Shown here: positions 20,181 through 33,589 of the stretch, in pieces
How the letters are laid out: each line of letters starts with the position of its first letter
How positions within the stretch are numbered: the stretch's first letter is position 1
Source: Lysobacterales bacterium
GTDB taxonomy: Bacteria; Pseudomonadota; Gammaproteobacteria; Xanthomonadales; Rhodanobacteraceae
Length of the DNA stretch: 64,000 nucleotides
Direction of reading: 5' to 3'
Assembly: GCA_017305135.1 (NCBI GenBank)
Contig: JAFKNA010000006.1
Coordinates: 1 to 64,000, forward strand
Made by a program: the position numbers and the translations under genes
The notes under the pieces: generated by a model
The model's database searches: none
What the model saw: the letters and a program-made list of their open reading frames with translations, nothing else
What the model was told of the DNA's origin: nothing

Positions 20181-20215
20181 AGGCACTGGGTCCCGGCGTG
20201 CGCCGGGACGACGAG
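20181..20215 (-). repeat. Right arm of 35-bp inverted repeat
   Basis: Exact reverse complement of 19841-19875; its inner edge lies one base before the start codon of the GIY-YIG gene. Confidence 0.95.
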
Positions 20216-20379
20216 CTGCGGGAACTCGAGTGTTGCCGGAAGCGGCTGCATCGACCATCGCTGACCCTCGCGATCTCAGCTGCGATCCCGCCTCGGCGCG
20301 ATGTGCGACTTCGCCGAATTCCGCTTGATCGGTGGCGGCCTCCGCGCAGACCGCGACGTCGGGCGGACGTCCTCAAAGC

Positions 20380-20411
20380 TTCGTCCCGGCGTAAGCCGGG
20401 ACCCAGTACCT
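20380..20411 (+). repeat. Third, diverged copy of the cassette arm
   Basis: CGTCCCGGCGTAAGCCGGGA followed by CCCAGTACCT, in the same orientation as the left arm, with a few changes. It lies in the gene-free stretch 20216-20631, which otherwise shows no gene. Confidence 0.85.
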
Positions 20412-20583
20412 GTTATGCCTGGCGCTGGTGGCATGCGCGTACGGAAGGCACCTATCTACGGTAGGGCTCCGGATCACCGCACAGCCCGCGTGCCGGCCGG
20501 GCCACCGCCCTGCACTCCATCCCGTGTCTCCGGCCATCCATGGCCTGCACGGGATGAGTTCATCCTGATGTGCAAGGCGCTGG

Positions 20584-20620
20584 GCCCCGGATCGCCGCAC
20601 ATCCATGTGCTGTCCGGGGC
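20584..20620 (-). terminator. Nested hairpin downstream of lpdA
   Basis: Outer stem GCCCCGGA / TCCGGGGC and inner stem GCACAT / ATGTGC, 11 bp beyond the lpdA stop. There is no T-run on the minus strand, so it may stabilise the 3' end of the mRNA rather than terminate alone. Confidence 0.45.
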
Positions 20621-20631
20621 GAATTGATCCC

Positions 20632-22199
<1,568 letters not shown>

Positions 22200-22214
22200 C
22201 GATGCTGCTGGGCC

Positions 22215-23468
22215 TTAAAGGCCCAGCAGCATCGCATGCGGATTCTCAAGCTGGTTCTTGATGTCGACCAGGAACAGCACCGCGTCCTTGCCGTCGATGA
22301 TGCGGTGGTCGTAGCTGATGGCGACGTACATCATTGGCGCGGCAACGACCTGGCCGTTCTCGACCACCGGGCGTTCCTTGATCGTGTGCATGCCGAGGAT
22401 CGCGCTCTGCGGCGGGTTGACGATGGGCGTCGAGAACAGCGAGCCGAAGGTGCCGCCGTTGGTGATGGTGAAGGTGCCACCGGTGAGATCGTCGAGGGTC
22501 AGGCCGCCTTCGCGGGCCTTCTTCGCGAACTCCGCGATCGCCCTCTCGATGTCGGCGAAGCCCATGTGCTGCACGTCGCGCAGCACCGGCGTCACCAGGC
22601 CGCGCTCGGTCGACACCGCGATCGAGATGTCCTGGTAGCCGTGGTAGATGATGTCGTTGCCGTCAACCGAGGCGTTGACGATCGGATGGCGCTTCAGCGC
22701 CTCGCAGGCCGCCTTGACGAAGAAGCTCATGTAGCCGAGCTTGATGCCGTTGGCCTTCTGGAAGGCCTCGCCGAGTTCCTTGCGCATCGCGGCGACCCTG
22801 GCGAGGTTGATCTCGTTGAACGAGGTCAGCATCGCGATGGATTCCTTGGAATGCATCAGGCGCTCGGCGATGCGGGTGCGCATGCGCGTCATCGGCACGC
22901 GTTCTTCGGCGCGCTCACCGGAAGGCCGAGGGCTGGGGGCCGAGGACTGAGGGCTGGCCGGCTTTGACGCCGGCGCGGATGCACCCTGCTGGCCGCCGCG
23001 CATGAAGTTGATCAGGTCTTCCTTGGTGACGCGACCGTCGCGGCCGGTGCCGGGGACCTGCGAAGGGTCGATCTTGTTCTCGGTCGCGACGCGCTGCGCG
23101 GCGGGCGACAGATCGCCCCTTTCAGGGCTGGAGGCTGAGGGCTGAGGGCTGGCGGGGGCCTTTGCCTGCTCGGACTTCGTGGACTCGGCCTTGGAATCGG
23201 ACTTCGTGTCGGTCCTGGCCGCCGGCGCGGCGCCTTCTTCCAGGATCGCCAGCACCTGCTGGCTGGTCACGGTGGCGCCGGTCTCGAACCTGATCTCCTT
23301 GAGCACGCCATCGGCGGGCGCCGGCACCTCCAGCACGACCTTGTCGGTCTCGAGGTCGACGAGGTTCTCGTCGCGCTTCACCGCCTCGCCCGGCTTCTTG
23401 TGCCAGCTGGCGATGGTCGCGTCGGACACCGATTCGGGCAGCACCGGAACTTTGACTTCGATCGACAT
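22215..23468 (-). CDS. sucB: Dihydrolipoyllysine-residue succinyltransferase (E2)
   Basis: 417 residues. Core of the 2-oxoglutarate dehydrogenase complex; transfers the succinyl group to CoA. It has a lipoyl domain 1-80 with the lipoylated Lys43 in DLETDKVV, a flexible linker, and the peripheral subunit-binding domain (about 120-155, [15 protein letters not shown]). A second Ala/Pro/Ser linker (about 158-187) precedes the acyltransferase domain, whose active site is His388-Asp392 (SYDHRIIDG). The start at 23468 follows CAGGGA; the much longer open frame upstream is a shadow within sucA. Both linkers are encoded by GGGCTGA-type heptamer repeats. It lies 59 bp after sucA. Confidence 0.97.
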   Translation of the reverse strand: MSIEVKVPVLPESVSDATIASWHKKPGEAVKRDENLVDLETDKVVLEVPAPADGVLKEIRFETGATVTSQQVLAILEEGAAPAARTDTKSDSKAESTKSEQAKAPASPQPSASSPERGDLSPAAQRVATENKIDPSQVPGTGRDGRVTKEDLINFMRGGQQGASAPASKPASPQSSAPSPRPSGERAEERVPMTRMRTRIAERLMHSKESIAMLTSFNEINLARVAAMRKELGEAFQKANGIKLGYMSFFVKAACEALKRHPIVNASVDGNDIIYHGYQDISIAVSTERGLVTPVLRDVQHMGFADIERAIAEFAKKAREGGLTLDDLTGGTFTITNGGTFGSLFSTPIVNPPQSAILGMHTIKERPVVENGQVVAAPMMYVAISYDHRIIDGKDAVLFLVDIKNQLENPHAMLLGL

Positions 23469-23527
23469 GATGTTTCCCTGCGGCAGGCGCCCGTCCGGGG
23501 CGCGTGGTTCAATGGGGTTGGAGGAGT

Positions 23528-26425
23528 TTACTCCGCGACGTTTTCCGAGCTGACCGGCAGCACCAGCGCCTGTTCGACCAGTGCCGCCTGTTCCACCTGG
23601 TGGGTGCTGAGGTGACCCGCGGCCGGTGCCGGCGATCGGGCGCGGCCCGCATAGGCGAGCGGCAGCTGCGGCCCGGTCACCGCCTGCAGGTGGTGGCGGA
23701 TCTGGTACCAGGCGCCCTGGTTCATCGGCTCCTCCTGGCACCAGATGACTTCCTTCACGGCGCCAAAGCGCGCCAGTTCGGCGCTGACTTCCGGACGCGG
23801 GAAGGGATAGAGCTGCTCCACGCGCACGATGGCGACATCGTGGATGTCGTTCTTCGTGGCGTATTCGACGAGGTCGTAATAGACCTTGCCCGAGCACAGC
23901 ACGACGCGCTCGACCCTGGCTGGATCCTTCGCGGTGGTGTCCGGGATCACCAGTTCGAAGCGGCCGCCGGCGAGATCGTCCAGCATCGACACGGCGAGCT
24001 TGTGGCGCAGCAGCGACTTCGGCGTCATCACCACCAGCGGCTTCCTGGCGTCGCGCAGCATCTGCCGACGCAGCAGGTGGAACATCTGCGCCGGCGTGGT
24101 CGGCGCGCAGACCTGCATGTTGTCCAGCGCGCACAGCTGCAGGAAGCGCTCCAGCCGGGCCGAGGAGTGCTCCGGCCCCTGGCCCTCGTAGCCGTGCGGC
24201 AGCAGCAGCACGAGGCCGGAAAGCCGATCCCACTTGGCTTCGCCCGAGGAGATGAACTGGTCGATGACGACCTGCGCGCCGTTGGCGAAGTCGCCGAACT
24301 GCGCCTCCCACAGCACCAGTGTGCCGGGCTCGGCGGTCGAATAGCCGTATTCGAAGGCCATCACCGCTTCTTCGCTCAGTAGCGAATCGATGATGGTGAC
24401 GTTGGCATCGGGGCGGATCGTCGCCAGCGGGAAGTACTCGCCGCCGCTCTGCTGGTCGTGCAGCACCGCATGGCGATGGAAGAAGGTGCCGCGGCCGGAA
24501 TCCTGGCCGACCAGGCGCAGGTTGTAGCCGTCGGCAATGAGCGAGGCATAGGCGAGGTTCTCGGCGAAGCCCCAGTCGAGCCCGTGTTCGCCGGCCGCCA
24601 TCTTGCGGCGGTCCTCGTAGATCTTGGCCACGCGCGGATGCAGCACCACGCCGGCTGGCAGGGTGAGGATCTTCTCGTCGAGCTCCCCAAGCCGCTGCAT
24701 CGGCACGCCGGTGTCCACCGGCTGCTGCAGCGACTTGCCGACGTGGCGGCCCCAGTCCACCGCGAAATCATCGCGGAAGTCGGGATCCAGCTCGGCGATC
24801 GGCGTGCCGGCTTCGAGCCTGGCGCGGTAGGCCTCGACCAGCCGCTCGCCCTCGCCCTCGGCGATCACGCCGTCGGCGACCAGCTGCCGCGCGTAGAGCT
24901 CGCGCGCCGGCGGGCGCTCGCGGATGATCTTGTACATCAAGGGCTGCGTCGCGCTCGGCTCGTCGGCCTCGTTGTGGCCGTGGCGGCGGTAGCAGACGAG
25001 GTCGATCACCACGTCGCGCTTGAACTTCTGGCGGAAGTCGTAGGCGAGGCGCGCCACGAACAGCACCGCGTCCGGATCGTCGCCGTTGACGTGGAACACC
25101 GGCGCGTTGACCATCTTGGCGACGTCGGTGCAGTAGAGCGTGGAGCGCGCGTCGTGCGGGTTGGAGGTGGTGAAGCCGACCTGGTTGTTGACCACCACGT
25201 GGATGGCGCCGCCGACGCAGAAACCGCGCGCCTGCGACATGTTGAGCAGCTCCATGTTGACGCCCTGGCCGGCGAAGGCGGCGTCGCCATGGATCAGCAC
25301 CGGCACCACCTGCTCGCGACGTTCGTCGCGGCGATGGGTCTGGCGCGCGCGCACGGAACCGGTCACCACCGGGTTGACGATCTCAAGGTGCGAGGGATTG
25401 AAGGCGAGGGCGAGGTGCACGGTGCGCTCCGGCGTCTTCACGTCGGCGGAAAAGCCCATGTGGTACTTGACGTCGCCGGTGTGGGCCGGGTCGTCGGCAT
25501 GGTCGAACTTGCCGTCGAATTCCTCGAACAGCTTCTGCGGCGCCTTGCCGAGTACGTTGACCAGCACGTTGAGGCGGCCGCGATGGGCCATGCCCATCAC
25601 CATGTCCTTCATGCCGTCGTCCGCGCCGCGGCGGATGAGGCCGTCCAGCAGCGGAATCAGGCTGTCGCCGCCCTCCAGCGAAAACCGCTTCTGGCCGACG
25701 TACTTGGTGTGCAGGTAGCGTTCCAGGCCGTCGGCCTGCACCAGCTTCTCCAGCACGCGGCGGCGGTCGTCGGCGCTGATCTCGTAGCGCCCGCCGGCCC
25801 GCTCGAGCTGCTCGTGCACCCACTGGCGCTGCTCGACGTCGGGGATGTGCATGAACTCGGCGCCGATGCTGCCGGCGTAGGTCGCCCTGAGGCGGTCGAC
25901 CAGCTCGCCGAGTTTCTGGTGCTGCGGCCCCCCGAGCGAGCCGGTGCTGAATTCCGTGCCGAGGTCGGCCTGTTCCAGGCCGTGGAACATGGGATCCAGA
26001 TCCGGGGCGGCCGGGCGCGGCATCAGGCCGAGCGCCTCCAGCTCCGATTCCGGGAAGGTATTGACCATGTCCAGCGGATCGAGCGCGGCGGCCAGGTGCC
26101 CGCGCGAGCGGTAGGCGGTGACCAGCTTCAGCACCGCCGCCTGCTTCTGCGAGGGCGCGCCCTCGACGGTGGCCTGCGCATTGCCGCCGCGCCCGCCATC
26201 GCGCTGCGCGGCCTCGATGCGCGCGATCGCCGCGCCATGCGCCACGTCGCCCGCCTCGCGCCCCTTCAGGGCGGCGAAGGCATCGCGCCATTCGGGCGCG
26301 ACGGCCGCGGGATCATCGAGCCATCGCTCGTACAGGCTTTCGATGAAGACGGCATTGCCGCCGGAAAATGCCGACGAGGCTTCGAACTGCTGGAGAAGAC
26401 TGGGCTCTTGGGAATTCGCGCTCAC
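23528..26425 (-). CDS. sucA: 2-oxoglutarate dehydrogenase E1 component
   Basis: About 965 residues, the family's normal size. Decarboxylates 2-oxoglutarate with thiamine diphosphate in the TCA cycle. The N-terminal region [20 protein letters not shown] is diagnostic. ThDP-binding residues lie in [18 protein letters not shown] and in GDAAFAGQG with NNQVGFTT downstream, and the C-terminal part has [10 protein letters not shown] and the [12 protein letters not shown] motif. I start at the GTG at 26425, which gives the usual N-terminus and is preceded by GGGTGG; a GTG at 26443 is the alternative. It is first in the sucA-sucB-lpdA operon. Confidence 0.97.
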   Translation of the reverse strand: MSANSQEPSLLQQFEASSAFSGGNAVFIESLYERWLDDPAAVAPEWRDAFAALKGREAGDVAHGAAIARIEAAQRDGGRGGNAQATVEGAPSQKQAAVLKLVTAYRSRGHLAAALDPLDMVNTFPESELEALGLMPRPAAPDLDPMFHGLEQADLGTEFSTGSLGGPQHQKLGELVDRLRATYAGSIGAEFMHIPDVEQRQWVHEQLERAGGRYEISADDRRRVLEKLVQADGLERYLHTKYVGQKRFSLEGGDSLIPLLDGLIRRGADDGMKDMVMGMAHRGRLNVLVNVLGKAPQKLFEEFDGKFDHADDPAHTGDVKYHMGFSADVKTPERTVHLALAFNPSHLEIVNPVVTGSVRARQTHRRDERREQVVPVLIHGDAAFAGQGVNMELLNMSQARGFCVGGAIHVVVNNQVGFTTSNPHDARSTLYCTDVAKMVNAPVFHVNGDDPDAVLFVARLAYDFRQKFKRDVVIDLVCYRRHGHNEADEPSATQPLMYKIIRERPPARELYARQLVADGVIAEGEGERLVEAYRARLEAGTPIAELDPDFRDDFAVDWGRHVGKSLQQPVDTGVPMQRLGELDEKILTLPAGVVLHPRVAKIYEDRRKMAAGEHGLDWGFAENLAYASLIADGYNLRLVGQDSGRGTFFHRHAVLHDQQSGGEYFPLATIRPDANVTIIDSLLSEEAVMAFEYGYSTAEPGTLVLWEAQFGDFANGAQVVIDQFISSGEAKWDRLSGLVLLLPHGYEGQGPEHSSARLERFLQLCALDNMQVCAPTTPAQMFHLLRRQMLRDARKPLVVMTPKSLLRHKLAVSMLDDLAGGRFELVIPDTTAKDPARVERVVLCSGKVYYDLVEYATKNDIHDVAIVRVEQLYPFPRPEVSAELARFGAVKEVIWCQEEPMNQGAWYQIRHHLQAVTGPQLPLAYAGRARSPAPAAGHLSTHQVEQAALVEQALVLPVSSENVAE

Positions 26426-26518
26426 TCTGCCACCCGTAGACACGAAAAGACGCGCCGGTTGCGCGCCCTCGGAAGATGCATGCCGCGGCCGCTGACGGTG
26501 GCCGACCCAACCTCGGGG

Positions 26519-26524
26519 ATTATA
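26519..26524 (-). promoter_or_regulatory. Candidate -10 box for sucA
   Basis: A perfect TATAAT on the minus strand, 93 bp before the sucA start, in the 180-bp gap after the GNAT gene. No good -35 hexamer stands 16-18 bp upstream, so an activator may be needed. Confidence 0.45.
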
Positions 26525-26605
26525 GCCGCTCGCACCCGGCTTTTGCTGCAGCGCACACCGTGGTTCCTGTCCTGCTACTGCACCATCCAGCGTGGGGGCG
26601 CAGGC

Positions 26606-27562
26606 TCAGATTCCAAGCACGCGCAGTTCCCCGCAGGGCAGCGCGCGCTCCCAGGCGGCATCGAACAGGCCGAGGAGTTGCGCGTGCCGGCCCGGATTGC
26701 AGGTCGATCCGGCACCGTTGGGACGGCTGCCATCGGTGCGGAAGAAATAGCCGGCGCGGTCGTTCAGGAGGAAGGCGCCGGGGTATTCGCGTTCCTGCTC
26801 CTCGCCGGGCACGCGCACCTCGATGCGGCTCGACAGGCGCTGCGCCAGCGCGATCAGCCGATGGCCGCCCGCGATCGGCGCGCGCGGATCGAGCACGATG
26901 ATGCGCACCCGCGCACCGCGGCCAGCGAGGGCGATGCGCTTCAGGCGTTCCAGCGGTTCGGCGGCATCGTAGAGGGCCGGATCGAGGTCGCGGGTCCAGA
27001 TCGCGATCTCGCGGCGGGCTTCGTCGAGCAGCGTATTCGTTGCGGCCAGCGCCTCGGCCCAGTCCGCCGCCTTCAGGAGGCGCTCCTCAGGCCGGGCCAC
27101 GGGTGCTGCGGACTCGCGCGCCGCGAATGGTTCGAGCGCGCGGCGCATCGCCAGGTGCTCGATGCCGCATTCGTCGAAGCGCTCGCCGAAGGGCTCGAAA
27201 CCGAAGCGCTCATAGAAGGGCAGGGCGTGGCTTTGCGCATGCAACTCCACGGCCTCGAAGCCGCGCTCGCGCGCGAGGTCGAGGAGCGCCTGCAGAAGCG
27301 CCGCGCCGACGCCGCGGCCGCGCCATTCGCCGAGCACGGCCATGCGCCCGATGCGCCGTTCCGGGGTGAGGCGGCCGGTGCCGATCGCGCGCCCGGCATC
27401 ATCACGGGCAAGCACGTGGCGGGACGCCTCGTCCAGCGCGTCCCATTCGTCCTCGACCGGCACGCCCTGCTCGATGACGAACACCTGCTCGCGCACCCGG
27501 CGGAGCTCGGCGAGATCGGCGTTCCAGTCGGCCACCGTGACATGGAAGCCATCGCCGATCAT
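26606..27562 (-). CDS. GNAT acetyltransferase fused to a second (PLD-like/DUF7931) domain
   Basis: 318 residues in two parts. Residues 1-150 are a GNAT domain with the acetyl-CoA loop RGRGVG (81-86) and the LPFYERFGFEP helix typical of the family. After a short linker, residues about 160-318 form a separate domain (IAIWTRDLDPALYD, RVRIIVLDPRAP, NDRAGYFFR) that looks like the phospholipase-D-like DUF7931 domain, found mostly in gammaproteobacteria; I see no HKD motif, so it is probably not a lipase. The substrate is unknown. The start overlaps the stop of the upstream oxygenase gene by four bases (ATGA), so the two are translationally coupled. Confidence 0.82.
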   Translation of the reverse strand: MIGDGFHVTVADWNADLAELRRVREQVFVIEQGVPVEDEWDALDEASRHVLARDDAGRAIGTGRLTPERRIGRMAVLGEWRGRGVGAALLQALLDLARERGFEAVELHAQSHALPFYERFGFEPFGERFDECGIEHLAMRRALEPFAARESAAPVARPEERLLKAADWAEALAATNTLLDEARREIAIWTRDLDPALYDAAEPLERLKRIALAGRGARVRIIVLDPRAPIAGGHRLIALAQRLSSRIEVRVPGEEQEREYPGAFLLNDRAGYFFRTDGSRPNGAGSTCNPGRHAQLLGLFDAAWERALPCGELRVLGI

Positions 27563-28806
27563 GGCGCCGGCCGCGCCGGCTTGCGGCGCACCAGGGCCAG
27601 GTGCCCGGCGTCGATCAGCGCCCGCAGTACGGCCGCGTCGCCGGCGCCGGCCGGCGCGTCGGCCAGTTCGAATTCGTCCGCCGCCGCGACCAGCCGCGCC
27701 AATTCAGGCGACGCCCGGTGCATGTCGCCGGCAACGAACAGCAGCGCCTCGCGACCTTCGCGCAGCCAGGCCACGCGCGACCACGGGTTCCGACGCAGGC
27801 GCGCGCCGCCCGCCAGCGCGCTGGCGAAGGCGGCGTCGCCCAGCGGCCGCGCTGGCGGCTGGGCCTGGTGCGCGCTGCGGTAGCGCGTGATGAAGCCGCC
27901 GAACCAGCGCCGCAGGAAAGCCTCGTCGATCCCGCTGCCATCATCGGCGAAGCGCAACCACGGCAGGCTGGCCCTGACCCGGGCCAGCGCCGCCGCGTCG
28001 ATCTCGCCCGGCTGGCGTGCCGGGGCGAGATCCGGATCGCCATAGCGCGCATCCTCGGGCAGTTCCGCCGCGAGCTGGTCGGCAAGGTCGGCGAGGAGCT
28101 CCGCTCCCGCCGGTGCACGCATGCCGACCGAGAAGGTCATGCAGGGGCCGAGCGCCACGCCGTGGTGCGGTACGCCCGGCGGGAGATAGAGCAGGTCGCC
28201 GGGCTCCAGCACCCATTCGTGGGTGGGCGCGAACTCGCGCAGGAGCTTGAGCTCGGTATCGTCGCGGAACGCCAGCGGCGCCTCCGGGTCCGCGCTGATC
28301 GACCAGCGCCGATGGCCGAGCCCCTGCACCAGGAACACGTCGTACTGATCGACGTGCGCGCCGACCGAGCCGCCGTCCTCGGCGTAGCTCACCATCACGT
28401 CGTCGATGCGCCAGGACGGCAGGAAGGCGAAATGCCCGAGCAGGGCGGCAACGTCGGCATCCCACTTGTCGACGTCCTGCACCAGCAGGGTCCAGTGCGT
28501 CTCCGGCAGCGTGGCGAAGTCGGCTTCGGCGAAGGGTCCGCTGCGCAGTTCCCAGCGGCTCGCCGCGGCGGATCCGCGCCCTGCCGCGCGATGCTCGATC
28601 ACGATCCGCGCCAGCGCGAGTTCCTCGCAGGCGAGGCCGGCGAGGTCGTCGGGTTCGAGCGGATCCTTCCAGTCCGGGAACGCCGCCCGCACCAGCAGCG
28701 GGCGCTTCTGCCAGAACCCGGCGAGGAAGCGGGCCGGCGGCATGCCGAGCGGCTGCCCGCGCCGCGCGCGGACTTCGATGGGGCCGCTGGTGCTGGCTTC
28801 GTGCAT
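27559..28806 (-). CDS. roxA: JmjC/cupin 2-oxoglutarate oxygenase, RoxA (YcfD) ribosomal arginine hydroxylase type
   Basis: 415 residues. The family hydroxylates Arg81 of ribosomal protein uL16 using Fe(II), oxygen and 2-oxoglutarate. The iron ligands are His151 and Asp153 (GAHVDQYDVFLVQ) and His214 (PPGVPHHG); the substrate-side DDVMVSYAEDGGSVG strand precedes them. The C-terminal winged-helix-like part is present. The ATG at 28806 follows TAAGG; the open frame extends further without homology. It lies 41 bp after the SEC-C gene and overlaps the GNAT gene, suggesting a small operon touching the ribosome or translation, which is inference from the oxygenase's known target. Confidence 0.9.
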   Translation of the reverse strand: MHEASTSGPIEVRARRGQPLGMPPARFLAGFWQKRPLLVRAAFPDWKDPLEPDDLAGLACEELALARIVIEHRAAGRGSAAASRWELRSGPFAEADFATLPETHWTLLVQDVDKWDADVAALLGHFAFLPSWRIDDVMVSYAEDGGSVGAHVDQYDVFLVQGLGHRRWSISADPEAPLAFRDDTELKLLREFAPTHEWVLEPGDLLYLPPGVPHHGVALGPCMTFSVGMRAPAGAELLADLADQLAAELPEDARYGDPDLAPARQPGEIDAAALARVRASLPWLRFADDGSGIDEAFLRRWFGGFITRYRSAHQAQPPARPLGDAAFASALAGGARLRRNPWSRVAWLREGREALLFVAGDMHRASPELARLVAAADEFELADAPAGAGDAAVLRALIDAGHLALVRRKPARPAP

Positions 28807-28847
28807 CGCCTTAGGTCCGCATCGTACGCATTGGAGGCGTGGCTGGA

Positions 28848-30263
28848 TCACGCCGGCCGCGCAGCGAGCCCGAGTGCCGCGCGCAGGAAGCCGAAGTCCG
28901 CCGGTTCCCGGCCGGCGACGCGAGCATGGTGCGCTTCCGTCTCGTCGTAGATTTCCAGCAGCAATTCCACCTGCACGCTGCCCGCCGGGGTGGCCAGGCG
29001 GTCGCGTGGCGAGCGGTTGTCGAAGATCGGCAGGGCGGCATCCGGCCAGCCGGCATACGCTTCCCCGTAATACGCCTGTGCACGCGCGGTGCGCTCGGTG
29101 GCGGGTGCGGCGGGCGCATCCTCGTCGCCCGGCAAATGCGGCGCGCGGATTTCGTCCAGCGGCTTCCCGCGCGACGTCCCGCGATCAAGATGCCTGGCGC
29201 TTGCTCCGGCCACGGACTCGAAATGGTCGCGCGCCTGATCCTGCCGGGCGGGCGACATGCTGAACACCTTCAGCCGGTCCGGGCCCGCGTCGGCGCCCTC
29301 TTCGTCCGGGAAGACGCAATAGAGCAGCGCCTCCGCCTCCGCGTCCCTGGGTAGGTGCACGTACCCGCCGGCAATGAACTCGCTCGGGCCCAGCGCCGGG
29401 CACGCCGCCATGGCGGCTTCGAACGCGGTGCGGTCCTCCACCGCATAGAAGTCGCAGTCGCTCTCGAAGGCGGGGAAGGGTCGGACCCGCTCCGGCCATG
29501 GGGTGAGCCGATCCTCGATCCAGGCATCGCGGGCGTCCCGCGCGAGGCGGTGCTGCGCATCGCTTGCACCCGGACCACTGGCGGCGTCCTCGCCGGCCGC
29601 ATCCAAGGACGCGAGCAGCTCCAGCGCGCCCAGGCGCGACAGTGGGTAGAGACAGCCGCTGAGTCCGACGTGGTCGCCGATCCGGCAGATGCGCGCCGCG
29701 ATCACGTCGCCGGCGACGAGGGAGCGGGTGGCGCCCTTTTCTTCCGCGAATCGTGGCGGCAGCTCCGGTTGGCGGAGATCCTGCAGGAGCAGGCCGCGCT
29801 CCGCTTCGACCTCGATCACCCGATGGATCCCGAACGGCGCCTCCGCGACGGCCTCGAGCCAGGCGCGCTGCGCCGCCGTCAGGCGCAGGTCGCCGGCGCC
29901 GAGCACCCAGTCGATGCCGCGCGCCTGGCGTCCATGGCGCTCGAAGCGGGCTTCGCAAAGGAGCCAGTCGTACATGCCGACGCTGCAGATATAGGCCTGG
30001 CCCTCGGAGAGGGATTCCATGAAATCCTGGATGAGTTCGCCGTCGGACTGGTCGTCCTCCGCATCCATGAGAATCAGCTCGAAATAGTCGCAGGTGGCAT
30101 CGAAGACCTGGTGGCCGAAGCGCGCACCCAGCCACTCGTGCGCCTTGCGTTGGGCAGCGATCTCATCCGACTCCAGGCGCGCGAGGGTTTCCCGGGCCAG
30201 GCAGCACTGCTTGTACTTCCTGCCGCTGCCGCAGGGACAGGGAACGTTACGCCCGATCTTCAT
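28848..30263 (-). CDS. SEC-C zinc-motif protein of unknown function
   Basis: 471 residues from the ATG at 30263. The N-terminus is a SEC-C zinc motif, CPCGSGRKYKQCC, with ligands Cys9, Cys11, Cys20 and Cys21, as found at the C-terminus of SecA and in many stand-alone proteins. The next 120 residues are helical and acidic (YFELILMDAEDDQSDGELI). The middle and C-terminal parts have no signature that I recognise. No signal peptide or membrane helix, so cytosolic. An upstream extension of the open frame is not supported. It is followed within 41 bp by the ribosomal oxygenase gene. Confidence 0.8.
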   Translation of the reverse strand: MKIGRNVPCPCGSGRKYKQCCLARETLARLESDEIAAQRKAHEWLGARFGHQVFDATCDYFELILMDAEDDQSDGELIQDFMESLSEGQAYICSVGMYDWLLCEARFERHGRQARGIDWVLGAGDLRLTAAQRAWLEAVAEAPFGIHRVIEVEAERGLLLQDLRQPELPPRFAEEKGATRSLVAGDVIAARICRIGDHVGLSGCLYPLSRLGALELLASLDAAGEDAASGPGASDAQHRLARDARDAWIEDRLTPWPERVRPFPAFESDCDFYAVEDRTAFEAAMAACPALGPSEFIAGGYVHLPRDAEAEALLYCVFPDEEGADAGPDRLKVFSMSPARQDQARDHFESVAGASARHLDRGTSRGKPLDEIRAPHLPGDEDAPAAPATERTARAQAYYGEAYAGWPDAALPIFDNRSPRDRLATPAGSVQVELLLEIYDETEAHHARVAGREPADFGFLRAALGLAARPA

Positions 30264-30300
30264 GGGTCTCTTCGTGCAAAGGTGATGATGGGTGGCGCGC

Positions 30301-30807
30301 TTACGGCGTGCGCTGCAAGGTGTTGCCGCTGCCGAGGTCGTCGATCTCGGGCTTGCCGGAGGACCATTGCACGTCATTGCGCCCGCCGGCTCCTTCGATG
30401 CGGCCGATCTTCTTCGCTTCGACGTGGTTGTCGTCGCCGTCGATGCGCAGCGTCTCCACCCGGGTGAGCTGGAACCGGCTGCGGCTGCCGACCAGGTGCA
30501 CCTCGCCGATCGCGCCGCGTGCGGTCAGCCGGATGCCGTTGCCGCTCGCCTGCACGAGCTCCGCCTTCTCGACGGTGATGCGCGACTCGTCGCCGACGAG
30601 GTGGATCGCCTTGCAGTGACCGGTGAAGGCGAGCGTCGCCTTCGAGGCGGTGACGTTGACGTCGCGGTCCTCGCACTCGACCACGCCTTCCTGCGAGTTG
30701 ACGAAGAGCGCGCCGCCATCGTCTTCCGCGGTGGCGGGCAGCGCGAGAGCGAGCAGGCCAAGGGCCAGCAGGGCGGTGAACGGGCGCGGCAGGGTCACGT
30801 CGGGCAT
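30301..30807 (-). CDS. Exported DUF3060 protein
   Basis: 168 residues with an N-terminal signal peptide (hydrophobic 9-24, likely cleavage after ALPATA). The mature part is a series of short beta-strands (VECEDRDVNVTASKATLAFTGHCKAIHLVGD, read in pieces) typical of DUF3060, a right-handed repeat fold of unknown role. The start has GAAGGA nearby. It lies 35 bp after purB and 37 bp before the SEC-C gene on the same strand, so it is probably co-transcribed with both. Confidence 0.8.
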   Translation of the reverse strand: MPDVTLPRPFTALLALGLLALALPATAEDDGGALFVNSQEGVVECEDRDVNVTASKATLAFTGHCKAIHLVGDESRITVEKAELVQASGNGIRLTARGAIGEVHLVGSRSRFQLTRVETLRIDGDDNHVEAKKIGRIEGAGGRNDVQWSSGKPEIDDLGSGNTLQRTP

Positions 30808-30842
30808 GTTCGTTTCCTTCGGGGGAGATGCGGTTGCGGCGG

Positions 30843-33523
<2,681 letters not shown>

Positions 33524-33589
33524 CCGGGGGATGTCGGGCCACGGCCGGCCAGTCTAGCACTGGCCGGCCGCCGTCCCTTCAGGACCGGC

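Larger units (their letters stand above)
19841..20215 (-). mobile_element. Candidate repeat-nuclease cassette: GIY-YIG gene inside a perfect 35-bp inverted repeat
   Basis: Arms 19841-19875 and 20181-20215 are exact reverse complements over 35 bp, and the nuclease gene occupies nearly all of the space between them (stop 7 bp from one arm, start 1 bp from the other). Each arm also holds its own small palindrome, GTCCCGGCG-CA-CGCCGGGAC. No target-site duplication is evident at the outer edges. I know of no established name for such a unit; calling it mobile is inference. Confidence 0.5.

Noticed and set aside
19883-20251. Longer GIY-YIG protein starting upstream of the repeat arm
   Set aside because: The extra residues are only the translated palindrome; the domain starts right after the arm at 20179.
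24458-27883. 1141-codon open frame opposite sucA and the GNAT gene
   Set aside because: Runs across two well-supported genes and their gap; Arg/Val/Ala-biased shadow.
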